This document shows, one piece after another, positions 60,422 to 64,000 of a stretch of 64,000 nucleotides of DNA; within the stretch, counting starts at the first letter, position 1, and each line of letters begins with the position of its first letter. The translations under genes were made by a program, and so were the position numbers. The notes below the pieces were generated by a model. It was not told the origin of the DNA. It saw only the letters and a program-made list of their open reading frames with translations, and made no database searches. The DNA is from Holtiella sp036655075 (lineage in GTDB: Bacteria > Bacillota > Clostridia > Lachnospirales > Cellulosilyticaceae): NCBI RefSeq assembly GCF_036655075.1, contig NZ_JAVVQU010000003.1:1-64000 (forward strand), written 5' to 3'.

Positions 60422-61117
60422 ATGAAAATCTATGCAATTGGAGATTTACATTTAGGCTTGAATATGGATAAGCCTATGAATATATTTGGTGAGACATGGG
60501 AAAATCATGTTGAACGTCTAGCTGCTCAGTGGCGAGCAATTGTTACGCCGGAGGATGTGGTTGTTTTGTGTGGTGACTTATCTTGGGCTATGCGACTTGA
60601 ACACGCTCAGGCGGATTTGGATTTTATAGTGAGTTTACCTGGAAAAAAAGTATGTATTAAAGGAAATCACGACTATTGGTGGGAAAAGATAGGTGTTTTA
60701 AATACCTTGTATGACAATATGCATTTTATTCAAAATACAGCTTATGAAATAGGTGATTATGTTATATGTGGAACAAGAGGATGGCAAAGTCAAGATGCCC
60801 CGTCACCAGAAGATGAAAAGATTTATAAAAGGGAAGTGGAGAGACTTAGACTTTCTTTAAAAGAGGGGATGAAAAAAGGGGCACGTCAACTAATCGTTGC
60901 CTTACACTATCCCCCAACGTATGCGTGCAAGAGGACATCTCCTTTTACACAACTTATAGATGAGTATCCGGTGCGGCACGTGGTCTACGGTCATTTACAT
61001 GATGAAAAGGCGTGGCAAGAAGCGCTTCAAGGTGAAGTGAATAAGGTACAGTATCATCTTGTAGCCAGTGACTACCTAAGTTTTTGCCCTAAAATGATTG
61101 TAGCGGATGAAAATTAA
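60422..61117 (+). CDS. Calcineurin-type metallophosphoesterase
   Basis: A 231-residue metallophosphoesterase with the five family motifs: GDLHLG (about 7-12), GDLSWAM (about 51-57), GNHDYWW (about 79-85), ALHYPP and YGHLHDE. Substrate unknown. I choose ATG 60422 behind GAGGAG; ATG 60398 would add eight residues (MEIKRSTR) ahead of the family start. Confidence 0.93.
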   Translation: MKIYAIGDLHLGLNMDKPMNIFGETWENHVERLAAQWRAIVTPEDVVVLCGDLSWAMRLEHAQADLDFIVSLPGKKVCIKGNHDYWWEKIGVLNTLYDNMHFIQNTAYEIGDYVICGTRGWQSQDAPSPEDEKIYKREVERLRLSLKEGMKKGARQLIVALHYPPTYACKRTSPFTQLIDEYPVRHVVYGHLHDEKAWQEALQGEVNKVQYHLVASDYLSFCPKMIVADEN

Positions 61118-61134
61118 GATAAAGAGGACAGTAT

Positions 61135-62502
61135 ATGGAACTACCAGTTAAGTTTAAAGAAAAGATACAAGGACTTTTACAAGAGGAATACGAAGCTTAT
61201 CTTGAAAGCTATGACTTTCCAGAATACCATGGGATTCGTATCAATACATTAAAAATAAGCAAAGAAGAGTGGGAGCAGCTTGTACCTTTTGAAGGTCTAA
61301 TGCCTGTGGATTGGTGTGCCGAGGGCTCCTATTATCCAGAAGGACTAAGACCGGCAAAGCACCCTTACTATCATGCGGGACTGTACTACTTACAAGAACC
61401 GAGTGCTATGGCGCCAGGTGCGTATATACCTATTGAGGAAGGGGATAAAGTACTGGACTTGTGTGCAGCACCAGGTGGGAAATCCACTCAAGTAGGTGCA
61501 AAACTTGGACAGACGGGGTTACTTGTGAGCAATGATATTAGTGCAACACGTGCCATGGCATTGATGAAAAATATTGAGAATTTTGGTATTCGCAATAGCA
61601 TCATCACGGCAGAGACCTCCGAACGCTTAGCTACCAAGTTTAAGGGGTATTTTGATAAAATCTTAATTGATGCACCTTGTTCTGGAGAGGGAATGTTTAG
61701 AAAAAATGAAAATGCCGTAAAAAGTTGGGAAACTCACGGCGTAGCACATTGTTGTAGCCTGCAAGAAGTGATTTTAGAAGATGCTTATACTATGCTGAAA
61801 ACCAATGGAATGATGCTGTATTCTACATGTACTTTCTCACCAGAAGAAAATGAAGGGATGGTGGAAGCTTTTTTAGCTAAGCATCCTGATTGCAAAGTGC
61901 TTCCGCTACAAGGTGTAGGTGGTATTAGACAAGGGCGACCTGAATGGACTAATACCCAAGGGGCTACGTTAAGTGGTGCCCTTAGACTTTGGCCACATCA
62001 TCTAAAAGGAGAAGGGCACTTTGTATGTCTTATTCAAAAGACTGGTCATACGGTCGATACGACAAAACGCTTGGCGGTTAAAAAACGTATTAAAGATATT
62101 GCTATTTTGAAAGAGTTTATAGAGACCTACACTTATTTAGATACGGATACCCCTATTATAGAATTAAAAAACAAAATTTACTTGCAATCAGAAGATGCAC
62201 CAGACCTTGAGGGGTTACGTGTGATTCGAAGTGGAATGTACCTAGGGGAAGTAAAAAACAAGCGCTTTGATCCTTCACAAGTGTTGCCGATGGCCTATTC
62301 AAAAGAAATGTTCAAACAATATATTGATTTAGACATTCGCGATGTGAATGTGGTGAAGTACTTAAAAGGTGAAACACTTCTTGTAGAAGCGCCCAAAGGT
62401 TTTAATGTCATTGGTGTAATGGGATATCCTTTAGGCTGGGTAAAAAGTCAAAATGGGACATTAAAAAACCTTTACGCACCCAACTGGCGTATGATGAGTT
62501 AA
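61135..62502 (+). CDS. rsmF: 16S rRNA m5C methyltransferase, RsmF/RsmB-NOP2 family
   Basis: A 455-residue SAM-dependent RNA m5C methyltransferase. The SAM site is VLDLCAAPGGKSTQV (about 105-119), the catalytic cysteines are in DAPCSGEGMFRK and YSTCTFSPEENE, and a PUA-like C-terminal part as in YebU/RsmF binds RNA. It starts 17 bases after the metallophosphoesterase, which may be co-transcribed. Confidence 0.93.
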   Translation: MELPVKFKEKIQGLLQEEYEAYLESYDFPEYHGIRINTLKISKEEWEQLVPFEGLMPVDWCAEGSYYPEGLRPAKHPYYHAGLYYLQEPSAMAPGAYIPIEEGDKVLDLCAAPGGKSTQVGAKLGQTGLLVSNDISATRAMALMKNIENFGIRNSIITAETSERLATKFKGYFDKILIDAPCSGEGMFRKNENAVKSWETHGVAHCCSLQEVILEDAYTMLKTNGMMLYSTCTFSPEENEGMVEAFLAKHPDCKVLPLQGVGGIRQGRPEWTNTQGATLSGALRLWPHHLKGEGHFVCLIQKTGHTVDTTKRLAVKKRIKDIAILKEFIETYTYLDTDTPIIELKNKIYLQSEDAPDLEGLRVIRSGMYLGEVKNKRFDPSQVLPMAYSKEMFKQYIDLDIRDVNVVKYLKGETLLVEAPKGFNVIGVMGYPLGWVKSQNGTLKNLYAPNWRMMS

Positions 62503-62535
62503 TAAAATATAAGTAGAAATGATGGTATTTAAAAT

Positions 62536-63264
62536 ATGGCTGAAAAGAAAATGAGATTAGACAAATATTTAGTGCATACAGGCTATGGCTCTCGTTCAGA
62601 AGTGCAACAGCTTATTAAAAAGAAAAAAGTAAAAGTAAATGGTGAAGTGGAAAAGCGTCCTGAGTGTGCCATTAGTCCATCAGAAGCAGTGGTGACATTA
62701 GGGGAAGAGGTAGTAGATTATAAACCTTTCTACTACTATATTTTAAACAAGCCAGCAGGTTATATTACAGCCACGGAAGACCCAAGACAAGAAACAGTTA
62801 TGGACTTATTAGATTCTGTCACAAGAGGGCGTAGTTTAGCCCCTGTTGGACGCCTAGATAAGGATACAGAAGGGTTGCTCCTTCTAACCAATGACGGCAA
62901 GTTTACACATAGTTTATTATCTCCTAAAAAGCACGTGGATAAATGTTACTATGCTGAAGTGAGTGGAACAGTTGTGCCCGCTGATTGTGAAGCCTTTATA
63001 CAAGGTGTAGACATTGGAGAATCTAAAGTATGTATGCCAGCGCGCATGGAGATTATTGAAGCACTTGAAGAAACATCAAAGGTATACATCACGATTAAAG
63101 AAGGCAAGTTCCACCAAGTCAAGCGCATGATGAAAGCTGTTGGTAAAGAAGTGACTTACTTAAAGCGTGTCACCATGGGAGATTTTAAGTTACCAGAAGA
63201 CTTAGAACTTGGAGCCTATCGCCAACTTACTCAAGAAGAATTAGACCAACTGATGATGAAATAA
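62536..63264 (+). CDS. rsuA: Ribosomal small-subunit pseudouridine synthase, RsuA family
   Basis: A 242-residue pseudouridine synthase. An S4 RNA-binding domain (about 6-55) precedes the catalytic core with Asp108 in GRLDKDTEGLLLLTNDG. RsuA modifies 16S rRNA at the equivalent of U516. The ribosome site is weak. It follows the rRNA methyltransferase gene, making a small rRNA-modification cluster. Confidence 0.94.
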   Translation: MAEKKMRLDKYLVHTGYGSRSEVQQLIKKKKVKVNGEVEKRPECAISPSEAVVTLGEEVVDYKPFYYYILNKPAGYITATEDPRQETVMDLLDSVTRGRSLAPVGRLDKDTEGLLLLTNDGKFTHSLLSPKKHVDKCYYAEVSGTVVPADCEAFIQGVDIGESKVCMPARMEIIEALEETSKVYITIKEGKFHQVKRMMKAVGKEVTYLKRVTMGDFKLPEDLELGAYRQLTQEELDQLMMK

Positions 63265-63347
63265 GAGAATCATTAGAATAGGTGATGACGTAGAATAAAA
63301 TAAGCGCAATAATAAAATTTTGTATCAAGCGAATAAGGGGGATGAGG

Positions 63348-64000
63348 ATGAAACGTACATTTGATGCAGTCATTTTTGACTTAGATGGGACTTTAATAGA
63401 CTCTATGTGGGTATGGAGTAAAATTGATGAAGCTTATTTAGGCCGATATGGCCTTGAGGTAGAGGATTCTTTTGAAGCAGAATTAGAGGGTAAAAGTTTT
63501 ACAGAGACGGCTGTGTATGTAAAGGAACGCTTTCAAATCTCAGAAAGTGTAGAGGAGATTAAAGCAGAGTGGAACAAGATGGCTGCAGAGTTTTATCAGA
63601 CACAGGTGCCGCTCAAAAAGCATGTTCGAGAATTTTTAGAATTTGTGGAAACACAAGGACTCAAAATGGGAATTGCTACAAGTAATTCTCAAGAGCTTGT
63701 AGCAATTGTACTAGAAGCCCATGATATTCGTGAGAAGTTCCAAGTGATTTGCACATCTTGTGAAGTAGAAAGGGGCAAGCCTTATCCTTATGTCTATCAA
63801 AAAGTAGCACAGGATTTAGAAGTAGCGCCTGAACGCTGTCTAGCTTTTGAAGATGTGCCTAATGGGGTGCTTGCTGCAAAACGAGCAGGAATGACTATTT
63901 GTGCAATAAGAGATTGCCAAACAGTAGACATGGAAAAAGTACTGCGACAAGAAGCTGATTACTTTGTGGAAGATTATAAGCAAATCCTTGACTACTATAA
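63348..64000 (+). CDS. HAD-superfamily phosphatase, beta-phosphoglucomutase-like (cut by window end)
   Basis: A partial gene of at least 217 codons running off the right edge. HAD motif I FDLDGTLIDS (about 9-18), motif II ATSNS, the Lys in ERGKPYPYVY and motif IV FEDVPNG are all present, with a helical cap domain between I and II. Substrate unknown. It starts at ATG 63348 behind GGGGGATGAGG; the frame is still open at the last base. Confidence 0.92.
   Translation, partial: MKRTFDAVIFDLDGTLIDSMWVWSKIDEAYLGRYGLEVEDSFEAELEGKSFTETAVYVKERFQISESVEEIKAEWNKMAAEFYQTQVPLKKHVREFLEFVETQGLKMGIATSNSQELVAIVLEAHDIREKFQVICTSCEVERGKPYPYVYQKVAQDLEVAPERCLAFEDVPNGVLAAKRAGMTICAIRDCQTVDMEKVLRQEADYFVEDYKQILDYY

Overview
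The window is AT-rich, low-GC Firmicutes DNA, most likely from a spore-forming anaerobic Clostridia (Lachnospirales type; Cellulosilyticum-like is my guess from gene content, not proven). The clues are the yqfC/yqfD sporulation pair, an era-yqzL-recO order, T-box leaders on aminoacyl-tRNA synthetase genes, an electron-bifurcating [FeFe]-hydrogenase operon, strong AGGAGG ribosome sites and TTGACA-N17-TATAAT promoters. I saw no rRNA, tRNA or CRISPR array.

Layout. 1-5300: an integrase scrap, an ABC transporter operon (ATPase, two membrane proteins, a proline-rich exported protein with an 18-bp tandem repeat), an amidohydrolase and an unknown gene behind a large dyad. 5300-13300: pyrE, a DEAD-box RNA helicase whose natural start seems to be a non-AUG codon, a stalk-domain exported protein, an ABC exporter, and a GntR(YtrA-type)-ABC operon with a clear palindromic operator. 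13300-20000: plsC, acetyltransferases, and a patch of mobile-element debris (HNH nuclease, Phd/RelE-type toxin-antitoxin pair, zinc-ribbon scrap, broken tyrosine recombinase), then a flavin reductase and a DUF4397 protein convergent over a shared terminator. 20100-29160: an AlbA-domain protein, then a putative sensory-hydrogenase module (DRTGG, HATPase, HydS-like, DRTGG, PHP) directly upstream of the bifurcating hydrogenase genes hydC, a [2Fe-2S] protein, hydB and hydA. A Rex-like site lies between the two blocks.

29500-34850: a DUF1015 protein, an alanine T-box leader driving a signal-less VanY/VanXY-type D,D-peptidase plus alaS, then rpsU. 34900-46200: a core housekeeping run (yqfC, yqfD, phoH, pgpH, ybeY, cdd, era, yqzL, recO, polA, coaE, lytic transglycosylase). 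46200-53800: an oligopeptide-binding lipoprotein, a GalT-like DUF4931 protein, a decayed FtsA-like gene, an ACT protein with its UPF0210 partner, a PepD-type dipeptidase and an AI-2E family transporter. 53900-64000: tyrS (minus strand, tyrosine T-box), a glycogen-debranching type GH13 enzyme, a small P-loop protein, a radical SAM protein, an M23 peptidase, a metallophosphoesterase, an rRNA methyltransferase, an rRNA pseudouridine synthase and a HAD phosphatase cut by the window edge.

The most interesting points are the hydrogenase sensing/production locus, the alanine T-box that couples alaS to a cytosolic D,D-peptidase, the apparent non-AUG start of the DEAD-box helicase, and the internally deleted FtsA-like pseudogene.
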